A stretch of DNA of 64,000 nucleotides from Gordionus sp. m RMFG-2023 (GCF_954871325.1 NC_088777.1:39843366-39907365); one strand, 5' to 3'; positions 1 to 14,005 are shown, counted from the stretch's first letter. The notes: generated by a model from the letters alone, not told the origin. Translations and numbers: made by a program.

Positions 1-417
1 TATATTCCCCTTAAAAATAATCTACAACATCACCATAAACATAATTATTAAAATAACCAAAATCAGTGTAAAAAGATCAAAAAAAATATAGGCCAAGAAA
101 AAAAATTCGAACTAGGCTTAAAAATGATTTTTTTAATAGCATAAAATATTTAATGTATTTGAAAATTTTTTTAAACGTATTTAAGCATAATTATATCATG
201 GAAGAATAATTTAATCGTGATTCGTGAATGACTAAATAAATATTTAACCAGGTCTTGACCCTTGTTCAAGAATATCTGAAGAGTTAGGGTCCAGAACCCA
301 TATAATAGAGGAACTTTAGTCTGGATTAGATTCAAAAAATTGTTTGAGCCGGGGTCAGGAGGTCAGAGTTTAATCCAGAACCATTAGAAAATTTGAATTA
401 TATATGTTCAAAAAAGC

Positions 418-633
418 TAGTTTTAAACGGCTCGATTTTTTAAAAAGGGCTAACTCAATATTTTAGTCAGAAAAAAATCGCCTAAGTGTCAAGATTTTGC
501 AAATAGATGTCCAAACCTTCGTACCACCTATAACCCAAATCTTCCGACTTGCGTAATATTTTTCTATAAAAATATTCAGTTGGCCATTTTTAAAAATCGG
601 CTCAAATCAAGCGGTTTAACAACACAGCACTAA
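418..633. repeat. R2 foldback MITE, copy 1
   Basis: The left arm reads TAGTTTTAAACGGCTCG and the right arm GCGGTTTAACAACAC, as inverted ends of about 215 bp. The middle has the family signature: a 'caagattttg-caaatagatgtcc' arm facing 'cctataacccaaatcttc'. It is diverged and I see no clear target duplication. Confidence 0.7.
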
Positions 634-761
634 AACCCTATAGATTATTCTTAATGCTTAAATAATCGTTATATATTTTTTTTAATAGAAATGGGTTAAA
701 AATAACTGCATCAGTATTTTTTATTTACAATATGCATGCATATTTTATCATTAATACATAC

Positions 762-910
762 CTCCAAATAGTTAAAGATAGCGTCTGAAATGCCCCCTTG
801 ATAAGTTCCACAGCTTCTGCTCTGGAAAAACACTGCACTCCGTTTATATTAATGATGATATCTCCCTCTAGAAGCCTATTCATTTGAGCTGCGATACCAT
901 TTTCATTTAT
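762..910 (-). CDS. Exon 2 of PDZ-domain gene (second half of a Shroom-like PDZ)
   Basis: This is an internal coding exon on the minus strand. The acceptor TTTCTAG lies at 911-917 and the donor GTATGT at 755-761. It is open throughout: 49 codons plus two bases, beginning INENGIAAQMNRLLEGD and ending TLSLTIW. The order GD-III-NINGV, then a helix EAVELIKGAF, then a last strand LSLTI is the second half of a PDZ domain, a C-terminal-peptide-binding module of cortical scaffold proteins. It joins in phase 0 to the exon at 15544-15654, giving YVSK-INENG across the junction as in the family. Shroom PDZ domains have a comparable QEAICLVKG helix, so this is the closest match I recall; synaptopodin-2 is the alternative. 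The gene continues beyond position 1, so the rest of the protein cannot be judged. Confidence 0.85.
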
Positions 911-2709
911 CTAGAAATTAAGTATAATCATAGTAAAGTATATTTATATAATTTATTTCAAAAATAGTTTGTTGATAAATTAGGAGAGGATTACTATTGA
1001 AAATACTTAAAAATGTAGATTGGGAAAGTATAAGTTTCGCCAACTTTCCTTGGCATAGTCGAGATATTAAGGGGTGAAAAGCTATGTCTGGTTAGCTAGC
1101 TGTAATCAACTACTAAGGCTAATTTACCACTGCTATTTAATTTATTATAAGCTACGGCTTAAAACACATCTATCACTTGCAAATTTATTTATTCTTGGGG
1201 AAAATGGGAAAAAATATAATTGTAGCTTCTTTTTCATGACATATCTGATATATTAGCAAGTAAAAAAACGTGGCTCTGGATAATTATCTAGTGTCGCAAC
1301 CAACGTTAACGAATTTATTATAGGTTTCCTGCTTGCAAATTTATATATCAAATTTTGAATTTAGTAAATAACAATTTATTTTAAGAATTATCTGAGATGA
1401 GAAAATTGCTGCCCTTTCAAATATATTTTTTTATTAGTGAATAATTTATTATAAATAAGGGAATATTTATATTCACCCATAAAAAATATCGGCCTAAAAC
1501 CAAAATAGAATTACACAAAATATAAGTATTACATGCATATAAAAAATAGTAACAAAATGAAAATACCTTCCTTCTCGATAGCAAATTATGTTATAATTGA
1601 ATATATTAAAACTTCTTTTTCAGAGGTACACCATTCACTAATTTTAAATTCACGTTTTCTCCATTTATTATTATGATGTGAGTTGTTTTACCCCAACCTG
1701 CATATTAGAGAACATGCGCTTAGGCTAATTTAAAGCCATCCATTTTGGTAATTGTACATCACATCTCTACTTAAAAAATTGTAAAGCCATGCACTATATA
1801 TCATTTATTAAAGAGGTATTAGAGCGTTGTCGAAGAACATAATATAGAAAATTCAGAGTTATTTTGGAAAGGTAGCATATAGCAGTATACAAACCAATAA
1901 ACTGGAACAATTGCATTACACTGATTGGGAAGAAGATTTTTTCATGATAACAATTATTTTTTATACCCTTATGATTTATTAGAGCATAGAAATACTGGAC
2001 TAAAAAGGATTCTGTTTGCCCATACGATAAATTTTTTAACTGCTTCTGGTTAGGGGTCCTGGTTCCTAAAATTTTAAAAAGTGGGTTCTGACTCCAGTTC
2101 ACACACTTGAATCGGTTCCAAGAGTTCGAGGTTCATGTTTCAAACTCTGTTAAATCGATCAAAAAATTTTTAACAATAAATAAATCCTCCTAAAAATGAA
2201 TCCCACATTTAGCAAAATATTATTAATTACTTGCAATTTTGTTTAGAGCCGATGTTTCTAGAACCGGTTCTTGGAAACTTTAAAATGAGTTTTAATTGTT
2301 CTGGTTCTTATAAATTTGAAAAAGAGGGTTCTAGTTTCTGGTCCTATATTTTTCCATGTTTCCTTCCAAGTTATAAACTCCAATTTATACAAGAACAAAT
2401 CCTAAAATAATTCTCAACAATGAGGCATGAGAGATATAGATTGTATTGTTACCTTATTTGATTAGATTAATTATTTGTCGCGCAGTTTTATCAAATTGAT
2501 TATTGTCGCGCATTGATTTTTTAAATTATTTATTTACTATTGTTAAAATAAAATATTTACCATTAGATAAAAAAGAATAGTACTAAATATAGCGTGCGTG
2601 AGATTTAAAATAATGCGTTTTAATTTAATATTAAATCTCGTGTGATGAGGTGTGCAATGTAATTTGAATAATATTTTAAGAAATTTTAAAATAAATATTC
2701 AATTTTTAT

Positions 2710-2960
2710 AAATCTTCTAAAGTCCCCTAGTGATATAATGGGTAAGAGGTTATGTTAATAAACAGTATTTTCTAGGTTCGATTCTCGGAGAGCCCCATTT
2801 TTCGGGACCTTATTTATTACCGATTCAAGCTAAGTATCTCTGTGTTACGGGTAAGATATATAGCACATCGGAAGCGAGTGCATGATTTGGGGTAAGGTTG
2901 GGACTCTTTAAAAGAGTTTCATAACATTTGATCAAAGTAATATTTATCATCACTGGATAA
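2710..2960 (+). repeat. tRNA-derived SINE-like unit
   Basis: A pol III A-box-like stretch (TAGTGATATAATGGGTAAG, from 2729) is followed about 45 bp later by a perfect B box GGTTCGATTC (2774-2783), then a non-tRNA body. The acceptor arm does not pair fully (5' GTCCCC against 3' AGAGCCCC), so this is a tRNA-derived repeat or tRNA relic and not a working tRNA. The right end is uncertain. Confidence 0.45.
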
Positions 2961-3496
2961 AAACAAAACATTATAAATGTAAAAAGGTGTATATTTAGTA
3001 AATGAAAATATAATATTAAACTAACTCGTTACATCATTATGAAAATTATTAGTAAGAAAAATATTAATTTAAGCCATAGAAGAATTTTCTATAACAGATG
3101 CATGGTCAAAAAATCTATATACGGATACAATCTTTATAATGTATCATGCAAATATCATTTTTAAAAGATACATTTGGGATATAATTTGTTATTATAATTA
3201 TGTAAGGTGTGTAAAATGTTAAAATAAAAATCTAATTTTAAAACTCAAATTTTAAAGTGAACCAATCTTTTTTATTCAGTTTAAATGATTATAAAATATC
3301 ATTGTTAGCTTAATAAGAAAACACTAAAATTTTGATCTATGAAGCATTACCATTTATCCTACAATCCACGCTAAAAACTTTTTCTACTTGCGTACAGGTA
3401 GTGTTTTTACTTTATGAATAACATTTCTATATTAGAATAATCTTCAAATATAATAAAATTATGATGATCATTTTATTTTAAATTATTATAATTATA

Positions 3497-3673
3497 TAGT
3501 ATTGTTTTTAAAAACGTCACGATTAAGATTTTAGTCAAAATAATATTATGTAAGACTCGAAATTTGAAATTCTATCATCTATGAAATATTCAGGCTTACA
3601 TAATATGATTGTATAAAATCTTAATCGGGCTTTTTTTTTAAATCGACCCAAATCGGGCCGTTTAACAACGCTA
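3497..3673. repeat. R2 foldback MITE, copy 2
   Basis: Starts TAGTATTGTTTTTAAAAACG and ends GGGCCGTTTAACAACGCTA. The two halves are inverted copies around a short loop, sharing 'gattaagattttag' and 'aaaatcttaatcggg'. It belongs to the sub-type with GATTAAGATTTTAG arms also seen at 45477 and 57740. Confidence 0.65.
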
Positions 3674-6600
3674 TGGGTATCGAAATTTGCAACCTTATTT
3701 AAAGGATCTTTAATATAATCTAATATTAATTTTCTAGATATTTTCCTGGGATTTTTCGATCAAAATAAAATTTGTCTTGTCTTTTTTTATTTAATTGTAG
3801 AAAAATAAATATAATGTAAATGGAATAATTTAATACAAAATAAATAAAATTAAATATTTTTACAAAATAAAAGCAAAATAAAATTGTATCTAATAATATA
3901 TAAAAATGTGTATAGAAACCAATACCTTTATAAAAATTTATCTGGATAAGATATACAACATTTATATACTTTAATATCTGCTATGGAACAGATGAATATT
4001 TTTTTCACGTTCGTAATTTTCACGCGAAGGCTCTAGGAAGACCTTGCAGTTCCTATTGTGCTAAAATATTATTTAAGATTATTTTTGTCTGCGAATAAAA
4101 ATTTCTCCAAACTCTTATAAATGCAAATATTACAAATCAAATCATTGTCGATTTGACCACTTTTACAAATACAGTTATGTATTATACTATACTCTTATTG
4201 ATCTCCTCGAAATAATGTTCATTTTTAACTCTGCGAAGATTGAAAGCGCATTCAAAATTCAATGAAACGAAATAAAGCTTAATATGTCTAGAACTTGTGT
4301 CATATTTAGAGTAAGGGTCAGCACCTTATTTTAATTTATAAATGTGATTTCATTATTAAATTATTACTTGATATTTTTAACCCCCCCCCCCCATTATTCG
4401 CAGTAAAATCATATATACACTGATGCAAAAAATATTTTAAATTCACTTTACCATATATAGCGCCTTAGATAGATATACAGAAGAATTTATTAAAAATGTA
4501 ACGATTAATAAAATTTTATTACTGTCACTCTCATATCTAGCAGAGATTTCATTTTAAAATATTAATTTTTCGATCAAAAATAATTTAAACAACTTTCAAG
4601 TTAATACTATACACGGGTCAAGTTATTAATCGTATTATCTAATGCTTTCAATCAAGTGTAATAATATACGGACGAGTACAATATTGATTTTTATATAAAC
4701 TACATCTGCTTGCTAGCTACATAATTAAAGAATTCTGATTGTAGATATACTTTTTACGAATAATACATAGTACATAATTATAATTAAATTCAAACATTTT
4801 AAATGTTGTCATATTATAATTAAAATAATATATATATAATTTTATGATCAAAAATAACCATACAATTAAATCAGAGATATAAAACATTTTTTAAATAATT
4901 GTTTTATATATAAAATATAAATTTTAGATAAGAATTAAAATAGAATGCCACAAAAATTAATTATTTAGTTAAATATTATAAATAAAACTAGGTAGTAAAT
5001 ATAATATTTATAAAATAACTCAAATATCTTCATAATCATAGGCATAAATATTATCGATGACAAAAATTTGTCATTTTTAGGTGTTTTAAATTACCTCGGG
5101 CAGATTTTTTTTTTCGGCCTGTTGTATAAATACTAATATAATTTTATAATTTGTCCATTCGTTTCTTTGTTATGTTAATTATTTGTATTGGAAAATAAAA
5201 TATTTTTTTAAAAAATAATTATTTATGTCACAAGTATTTAAAGTACTTTAATAAAAAAAATAAAAAAAAATAGTTCAGATCAAAAAAACAACCGTGTTTT
5301 TATACCCTACCATGGTACATACATACAATATATAGTTCCGTTTTTTCTTTATGACACATAAAACTACGACATTTTTTTAAAAAGGCTAATTAAAATTTTA
5401 TATATGGTCATTTATCATTTTGTGAAAAAAATAAATAATTTGAAAAAGAAAGTAAAAAAAATATAAAATAAAATGAAGCCTGAACAAATAGTTTTTCAAA
5501 AAAAAGGAAAAAAAATCTTATTTAAAATGTGCTTAAAATATACAAAAAAAAACACCTCCAAAATTAAAATATTTTAGACGAGCTTATGATAATTTTGATG
5601 TGTTAAGAACCTTTTATCCCTTCGCTGACACGTTAAAGTGTTAAAAGATGCTGTAAGGGGTGTTGAACAAATTGTTGTTTTTTAGTTCTAATGCCACTGC
5701 CAAATTTATTTTGTTAAACCATATTTTAATATAATAAACTAATCCATACCCAAATTTCTCTAGCTTTTTAATCTGTTAACCTAAAGAAAAAAATTCTAAA
5801 GATGGAATCGAAAGTGACCACGTGCTGAGCCTGCACGCCATTTAAAAAAGTGCTTATTTTATACATTTTATGAACCATAAGTGACAATAACTATTGAAAT
5901 AAAAAAATGAAAAATACAGATTCGTTCAACTAACCAACATATTATATAATATTTTACTTAGGTTTAATAATATACCTTAGTATAATTTATATTTTATAAT
6001 ACCTTCTAGTACAAAGTTCAATTTCTTCAGATTATATTATAATAAAATGCCTCATACATTGTTATAATTGTCCACGAAGGAATTTAGATTTTAATCTATT
6101 TTTTTTACAGCTTTCTCTTTTACTTTTCTTATTTTCAATTGAAAAAAAAACTGAAATAAACTATAAAATCAAAAGAATGTTATTTTTATTTATTATAAAT
6201 GAACCTTTTTTTAAAAAAAAAATCTTAAATGATGTAATTTTATCTATAAAATAATTTTTATTTTAAAGTGACCTGCTGCTAATTTTTTTCTTTTTATTTG
6301 ATCACATTTTAGATATAATTTTGGCAAGAATGTTACTTTTCGAGGATGCCTAAATAATGAAAATATACAATTCTTTAGAAGCCTATATATATATCGTTTT
6401 GGTTTGGATAAAAGTATCATTTCAAACTTGATAAATATGATTTCAAAAAAGTGTATCTTTTAAAATAGTAAAATATGCTATTCTTTGTTTCAAAAAGTCA
6501 TTTGAATTTTCGGTCTTCGATATAATGCGATACCCTATTTGAAGAAGGCTAGAGTGTGTGTCCCAACAGAATAGCGTTGTAGAAATAAATGGTTGAGAGG

Positions 6601-6827
6601 TAAAAGGAGGATATTTGGCAAATTTACTTCACTCTGCGTCAACAATAACATCATAGTTCAAGTTAGAGGGCGCGAATGGGTCTGCACATGAAAAATCCCG
6701 GGCTAAGAACTTACCACTCTTATCATTTTAAACTTATTTTACATATATCGAATGATATACTTTATGATTGAAATGATACTTAACAAAGTGAAACGCTATA
6801 TTATTTACTTTGTAATGATAGATATTG
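3674..6827. other. AT-rich intron sequence without recognised feature
   Basis: Very AT-rich, with no open frame of note and a run of 12 C at 4381-4392. Nothing is supported here beyond simple A/T runs. Confidence 0.5.
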
Positions 6828-7340
6828 TAGAGAGCATGCTCGGGTCTCATTCTATTTAAAATAATCGGGTTCGGGCCGGGTCTGATATTTTTAAAAAATT
6901 CGGCCAGGGTCGGGTCGGACCTTGGAAATTTTTTTAAATATATCTAAATTTATCAATTCTATACAGGGTTGCCATGCCTCCCCCCATCAGTGGGAGTCTC
7001 CCACAATTTTTTAGTTTACCCACATACATCTCACTCCCACAAAACTCCCACAATTAGAAATCTCCCACAATCTCCCACAAAAATCTCCCACAATTTTTTA
7101 ATTTCTCCCACAATTTTTTTTTAGCATTTTAATGTTTTTAATATATAAATAATAATTTTGAGAGACAGTATTTGATTATTTTTATATTTTTTTAAAATAA
7201 ATTTTAAATATTTATTCGAAAAATATGTCTAGTTCTTTTATTTTATTTTTCCGCTAATTTTAAATTCTCCATCCAATCCAATCCATTCGACATTTTCAAA
7301 ATTTGAAGTTATAATAGTATGGGAAACTAGTGCTTTTTTT

Positions 7341-8265
7341 ATATTTTTATTTATATATACCATGATAGTTATCTTCTAGGTGAGATTTAGATTGTTTTGA
7401 GGTTAAAGCACTAGTTTCCAATACTGATGTTGTTTTTTGGACAATAAAATGTTATAATTAAATATATAAAAAGAAAAATTATTTTCAATATAAATTGCTT
7501 ATGTACTATTATATATTAAAAAATATATTATTAATATTAGAAGTAATATTTTTAAAAATTAGCAATGAAAGTGGAACTCATCTTAGAAAATATTATTATC
7601 CTAATCATCTTTAATCTAAGCTTAAAAAATCCTAAATATTATACATATTTTATATTTTTATTTATATATACCATGATAGTTATCTTCTAGGTGAGATAGA
7701 TTTAGATTGTTTTGAGGTTAAAGCACTAGTTTCCAATACTGATGTTGTTTTTTGGACAATAAAATGTTATAATTAAATATATAAAAAGAAAAATTATTTT
7801 CAATATAAATTGCTTATGTACTATTATATATTAAAAAATATATTATTAATATTAGAAGTAATATTTTTAAAAATTAGCAATGAAAGTGGAACTCATCTTA
7901 GAAAATATTATTATCCTAATCATCTTTAATCTAAGCTTAAAAAATCCTAAATATTATACATATTTTATATTTTTATTTATATATACCATGATAGTTATCT
8001 TCTAGGTGAGATTTAGATTGTTTTGAGGTTAAGGCATTAGTTTCCAATACTGATGTTGTTTTTTGGACAATAAAATGTTATAATTAAATAAAAAAGAAAA
8101 ATTATTTTCAATATAAACTGCTTATGTACTATTATATATTAAAAAATATATTATTAATATTAGAAGTAATATTTTTAAAAATTAGCAATGAAAGTGGAAC
8201 TCATCTTACTTAGAAAATATTATTATCTTAATCATCTTTAATCTAAGCTTAAGATATCCTAAGAG
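7341..8265 (+). repeat. Tandem array, three copies of a ~313-bp unit
   Basis: Units begin near 7341, 7652 and 7967 and share CCATGATAGTTATCTTCTAG, GATGTTGTTTTTTGGAC and ATGAAAGTGGAACTCATC. The spacing is 311 then 315 bp. Differences are a few indels, including one extra GATA and one extra CTTA, so the array is young. It lies wholly inside the hAT element. Confidence 0.9.
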
Positions 8266-9632
8266 GCCGAGTTAATGGTTAACAAAATTATAAAATGTCA
8301 TGCCAGGATTTTTATAAATATCTTAATAACGACGGTAAACGTTTAGTTCCATTATTTAAATCTCATATAAAATATAATTAACTATAACTATTTGACTTTC
8401 TATATTTTATAAAATCTTATTTATACATTTGCATAAAATCAAATAAATTTATTTTTTACATAGTAAAATTAATATTTTGAATATTTTGGCAAATCATAAA
8501 AATAAAGAAGCATTACAATCTCCTCAAACATGACATCATATTAAATCTTATTAATAATTATCCGATAATAGTAATATTCTTACTTTGGTATTTCTGCAGC
8601 ATAATTTAGTGAGCCTTTATTAAATTATATTCTTCTGATTGCAACTGCATATTAACAGCATATAGTAGATTTCCTATATGTAAAATTCCTAAATATACTT
8701 CTGCCATTTATTTTTTTGAAAATTATTTTCAAATAGGACAGCTTTTATAATCTATTTATTTTTTAAAGGTTTATATTTTAAAATTCTACGATGGCGCGTA
8801 TTAGGAGGAACCTGTCAACCAACATTATGCTGTCTCAATTCTGTAAATACACTCTGGTTTTTGCCAAATTCACTGAGGAATTATTAGATCAGAAAGCTAC
8901 CATGCAATTCATTGGTAATGCCAAATCTGCCATATTTACCATTATATATGGTTAGCTATGTCTTTGGATATTTCATATCTGGAGAAAATATTTTTAATAG
9001 TTTTATTAAAATGACATTAATTTTGTTGAAATAGGGGAGGATCAAGGGAAATGTTTTGATATCTCCTTATTAGATGCATCTGTTAGAATTGCATATGTTT
9101 GCACATCTTTCAAATCGTCAAGAATTGACCTTCTGGATTTATATCCTAAAACATTGTTGATAGCCTTGCTCATTTTGTGTTCTACAAAGTATTCTATTTA
9201 TTTATATTAGTCGTTAAATATTATTATGGGGAAAGATTTTACCAACATTGAGATGTTGAGTAACTCTCTGAATGTTGTACTGCATGATAGGTATTTACCA
9301 TTTCCGCAACTGTAGTTGCATCTATATTATTTCTTATTTTTGAAGAATATTTTTGTTTTGAAATAGATGTTGATAGAATGCCCTGTACTGATTTATGCTT
9401 TGAAGATTTTTGATACCTCAAAATATCATATTCCCTTCCCCCATTTATTTTTTTACATTGTAAAATTACAATTTTTTATAAAATTTTATCTTGTTTACAT
9501 TCTTTTGTATTTAAAAAAGATCGTTGGTTATTATTTTTAAACAAAATTAATATATTATAATAAATCAATATGTTTTTTTAATAATAAAGATAGTACTCTA
9601 AGAAATTTTGTGTCGTACAGTAATTACCTATT

Positions 9633-9895
9633 TTGAAAAATAGTTGGGTATTTTATTTTGGAAAATAGTTAACTATTTTATTTTGAAAAAGAGTTGGATA
9701 TTTTATTTTGAAAAATAGTTAGGCTATGTTTTATTTTGAAAAAGAGTTGGATATTTTATTTTGAAAAATAGTTGGCTATTTTATTTTGAAAAATAGTTGG
9801 CTATTTTATTTTGAAAAAAAGTTAGCTATTTTATTTTAAAAAAAGTTAGCTATTTTATTTTGAAAAATAATTACCTATTTTATTTTGGAAAATAG
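9633..9895 (+). repeat. Minisatellite, ~26-bp unit, about nine to ten copies
   Basis: The motif TTTTATTTTGAAAAATAGTT followed by GGCTA recurs with one- or two-base changes. It lies inside the hAT element, downstream of the transposase remnant relative to the plus strand. Confidence 0.9.
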
Positions 9896-11099
9896 ATTAG
9901 ATTTTATATTTATAAAAAATAATAAGTGGATAACTAAGTCAATGGCCTGCAAAAAAATTTTTTTTAGCAATTTCTCCCACAATTTTTATATTTCTCCCAC
10001 AAAATACCTAATTTCTTCCACAATTTGAAAATTTTGACCTGGCAACCCTGATTCTATATTGAATTTTTTATGTAAAATAAAAATATTTGATTTTATTTAT
10101 TGAAACTAAACGACATATATCTCTTTAATTTTGAGTAATTATAAAAATTAATTTCTAAATTTAAATAAATTCGGGCAGGGCATTTCGGGTTCGGGCTGGC
10201 AAAACTTTTTTAAAAAAATTTAAGGCCGGGCCGGGCTTATTAAGATATTGTATCCAGGGCTGTAAACACGTGGTTGCATTCACGTATCGGCAGTTCTACA
10301 AATCACTTCCCCCCCCCCCACCCGTATTTGAAGATTTTACGTTTTTGCTATTTGTATGCACTTAGAAATTGTAATAAAAAATATAAATGTGAATAAATTA
10401 TCCTTAGTATTTTATAAATTATGCTTAACATAAAGATTAATATTTATTACCTTAAAATTATTTATATTACGTCATAATTTTTAACATATTTTGTTTATCA
10501 CCTAATTCCATATCCTCATATCCATATTCACCAATCTCAATTTAAAAATGACGAATAATAATTTGATATGTGCAATTTCCTTGCGAACTCTCCAGAAAAA
10601 TTTTATAATTAAGTTTCTGATTGTATCTTTTTTAAATCCTATTTAGATATAATCAAATAATAAATGTTTCCTTTTTTTTCTCAAAGTGGCAATCACATAA
10701 ATTTGAGAAAAACCTTTAACTCAAGGCTATCTAAAATATCAATTATGGTAAATATTGAAATTATAATACTTTGACCGAAATTTAAATTATTTTAAAAATG
10801 TATCAAATCTGTCTACAATTTTTATAACACATAAAAGAAATAAAAAAATGTTTTCAAAAAATTTCGATTTTATGAGGTTCATTTTTATTTAAAATTTCAT
10901 ATTACAAAAAGTTTTAGTTATTTTTTGGTTTTTAAAAATGATTATTTATTAAGGGAGACAGAGTTATGATATGGTGCTAAATCGGGGTTGGTATGAGCCT
11001 GGATTTTATTCCTTAACTAGTAAACCATGGTAATATGAGCAGCAGAATGAGTTAATGAATATAATTTCATTATATTTTGTAAAATTTGTGCCCTGGATC

Positions 11100-12510
11100 A
11101 AACTTTTAAAATATTTCCATTTCGATTTCACGGCACACTCCGGGGATTGGACATACTTCCCAGCCCTAGCACTGAGCCTGTAGGCTTTGGATATTTTTAT
11201 ACTTTAATTGTCCTTTATTATATATTATTATGCCGCGTTCTCTCGGGCTATTAACTGTAAAAAGTAAAAATAAAAAGGGATAAGCCTTCGACAGTCGGGT
11301 TGGGCGAAGGAAGGTCGAAGGAAAGGGGGAAGAAGAGGGTCACCTTTAGAGGGGAACAAATACCGTTTGGCTGGAAAATTAATAAACTCGTAAAAAAAAT
11401 ATATAAACCTGGGCTGGGTAGAAATATTTTAAATAAATTCAAATTATATCAATTAACTAGTTGAAAGAGCTCATGATGGCTCATTTAAAATTAATTTTGC
11501 TTGTTATGTTTTCAATATCCTTTTGAAATTATGTTAAAAAAAATATATAGTAATAATATAACTTATTTCATTTAGGTTTGTTAGGATTATCCATGGGCCG
11601 TTGCTATCTAGTTCTCACTAAAGGTAATTCTTTCGAATGTAATAACCATGCCGCCATTTACAAAATTTAGAATACGTCAACATTATTTACTTTTACCCCG
11701 TCTTCCGACTCTGCTGCCTCGAACGGTTTAATTCAGACCAACTAAGATTTGTCTAAAATAAAAATATTAGCTACCATAACTCCCGTAAATTTTTGATAAA
11801 TATCGTTTTAAAAGATTTGAATAAGAGAAGGGGGGGGGGCTTTATATGTGGAATAATGTGGCTTATTCATTGTTAGGTATGACCCCCTGACTAATTTCAT
11901 ATACTGTTTGGGAGTTGCCCATCTTTTAGCGACGTTTCTCTTAATTTATTGGAATGTAATTATAATAGCTATGGTAATAACTTTTTGACTGGTCGTAGTT
12001 GGTATAGATGAACTCGTTTGAGCGCAGCAGAGCCAGTAGACGGAATAAAAAAATTAAATAACGTTATTTGGTAAAAGAAGTAAATAAAGTAGACTTGGTG
12101 AAAGAATTGGAGAAACCAATGAGTCGAACGGAATAGTACATCGAACGGAGGATACACTGAGAGGGAGAAATAATTAAAGATGTTTTGAATGCCTGCATGG
12201 TACGAACAATTGGAGGGATGGCCTAGAGTTAAAACGAGACAACAAGTGCCCATGAATCAATCATAACTCTGAATTTGGTGTCCAACAAAGATGCCCTAGC
12301 AGCAACTAATTTGACCATTAAATCGTAGGGTTTTTTGAAGATTTTCAAACTTTGATAAGCGCACTAGGCCAAGAAAGAAATTTAGCAGTGCATGAAGCGC
12401 CATTTTGCCAGGTGGAAAAAGCTGACGGCTAGCAGGAACCAGACAAATATCAAGTATGACGGTATCAATGGTTTAAGAGTAAAGAAAGATGGGAGCCCCC
12501 TCTGTTTTTT
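11100..12510. other. Less AT-rich degenerate region, unrecognised
   Basis: 11230-11420 is rich in AAGG/GAAGG and 11960-12510 is near-balanced in base composition, unlike its surroundings. No frame stays open on either strand and no ends were found. It may be an old transposon or gene relic inside the PDZ-gene intron. Confidence 0.3.
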
Positions 12511-13640
12511 AAGCTTAGACCAGGGATATCGCGGTTTTTGATGTCCTCGGAAAAATATTTAGACAGAAAAAACATAGAGCATAAATATTATATGTTAAAC
12601 AAAAATTAAACTTAATATTTTTCTGGTTTTACTTTTATAATCATATATATATTTAAATTATAATTTTAAAAAAATAGTTTAGTTTTGTTAGCCATAAATT
12701 AAAGCTTGTGTTTTTTCCTTAACTTTGACAATTAAATTAAGCATAACAATATTTTTGCTTCATATCGTTAGGTATTATGATTAATCCGGTATTGCACGAT
12801 AGGGTACTTTTTTTTAAAAAATGCTTAATATTGGCGGAATTATATTCCAACGTGTGTATTAAAGGTGTACAATAAGCTCTTTTAACTGACTGCAATGGTC
12901 GGGTTTTTATGCAACTCTACATGGGCAGGTTTTCAACCTGGTTTACATAAATAATTTTTTAAATTACCCTCCCATTCTCTTGATTTTTTTTGACCCGCTT
13001 GCTCATATATTAAAAAATGTTACACTAACTCCCATTTTTTATAAAGTTTTATTTGTCCAACCCTATGTTAGAAAATCATATGATTGGCTAGTTTGAATCT
13101 TTATTTATTCTATTTTAGGTTGTGTCCAAAATATCAAAAAATTTAATTCACAAACTTTCGAAACTTTAATGAAAATAAATAAATAAACTATTTTAGATAT
13201 AAATATTAATACATGTCCAAAACATAATTTAAAAATTTAACATATAAAATTTGCGAGAGGTGTGAAACTTTTCTAATGTTTTATCTTGGACATAGTCTTT
13301 TAATACATTTTTTTCCTACTTATAATATGCGTTATAAATAAAAGATTAATTATTTAACAAATATAGGTCCACCCTGCTTATTCCACACATAAGATGTTTT
13401 AAATTAACTCGCTTGCCCAACATTTAAATTTTTTTTAGCTCGACTGCCTCTAAACCAGGACGTTGTAGATTTCCAATGTGTATTACCAACCCTGAGCCAA
13501 AAATAAGAACTTGTCTGAAATTCTTAAGGTAGGTAACATACACATACTGGAATACAACTGGTAAATCAAATTTATTAAAATTTCATGAAAATGTGCGCTA
13601 TAAGGGATTTAAATTTTATAGATTTCTTCATACTCTGAAT

Positions 13641-14005
13641 TAGATATCTGCAAAAGTGCGGCAAATTTTTTTAAAAAAATCGGGTTCGGGCCGGGTTGCG
13701 TCTAATATTTTTTAAAAAAATTCGGGCCGGGTCGGGTCGGGCCCTAAAATTTTTTAAATATATCCAAATTTATCAATTTTTATATTGAATTTTTTATGTA
13801 AAATAAAAATATTTGATTTTATTTATAGAACTAGATGCCATATAACATATGTCTTTTATTTCGAGTAATTACATTAATTTCTATATTTAAGTAAATTCGG
13901 GCCGGGCTGTGCCGGTAAAACATTTTTAAAAAAAATTTCGGGTTCGGGCTGGCAAAACTTTTATAAAAAAATTTCGGGCCGGGCCGGGTTTGAAAAATTA
14001 GACTA
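13641..14005. mobile_element. R1 MITE, complete copy with target duplication
   Basis: A 365-bp unit that begins TAGATATCTGCAAAAG and ends in a TTAGACTA terminus, with GC blocks GGGTTCGGGCCGGG (left) and CGGGCCGGGCCGGG (right) about an AT core. The exact 8-bp duplication CTCTGAAT lies at 13633-13640 and 14006-14013. Noncoding. Confidence 0.9.

Larger units (their letters stand above)
6964..10050 (-). mobile_element. hAT DNA transposon with CAGGGTTGCCA ends, transposase decayed
   Basis: The terminal inverted repeats CAGGGTTGCCA (6964) and TGGCAACCCTG (ending 10050) are perfect over 11 bp. They are flanked by an exact 8-bp duplication ATTCTATA (6956-6963 and 10051-10058), diagnostic of hAT. Subterminal repeats of CTCCCACAA cluster at both ends (6982-7100, 9985-10020). 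The interior has minus-strand transposase remnants: a segment ending TVAEMVNTYHAVQHSESYS at 9239-9421, and one with LTDASNKEISKHFP at 9050-9180, both as in hAT N-terminal and catalytic regions. The coding capacity is broken, with stops and missing parts, so this copy is non-autonomous. Two internal tandem arrays are listed separately. Confidence 0.9.
6828..10242. mobile_element. R1 MITE (hAT type) interrupted by a 3.1 kb hAT element
   Basis: The MITE halves are 6828-6963 and 10059-10242; together they match the other R1 copies in order (GGGTTCGGGCCGGG block, AT-rich core with TATCTAAATTTATCAATT, second GGCCGGGCCGGG block). The left end is TAGAGAGCATGC. An exact 8-bp target duplication AGATATTG stands at 6820-6827 and 10243-10250, although the right terminus looks shortened. 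The inserted hAT has its own 8-bp duplication inside the AT core, so the MITE is the older insertion. Confidence 0.85.

Noticed and set aside
9633-9895. CRISPR-like array (regular repeats)
   Set aside because: Units are contiguous with no unique spacers and lie in a eukaryotic transposon; it is a minisatellite.
12000-12260. Host exon in the less AT-rich patch
   Set aside because: No frame stays open on either strand, and no splice-bounded piece with family resemblance was seen.
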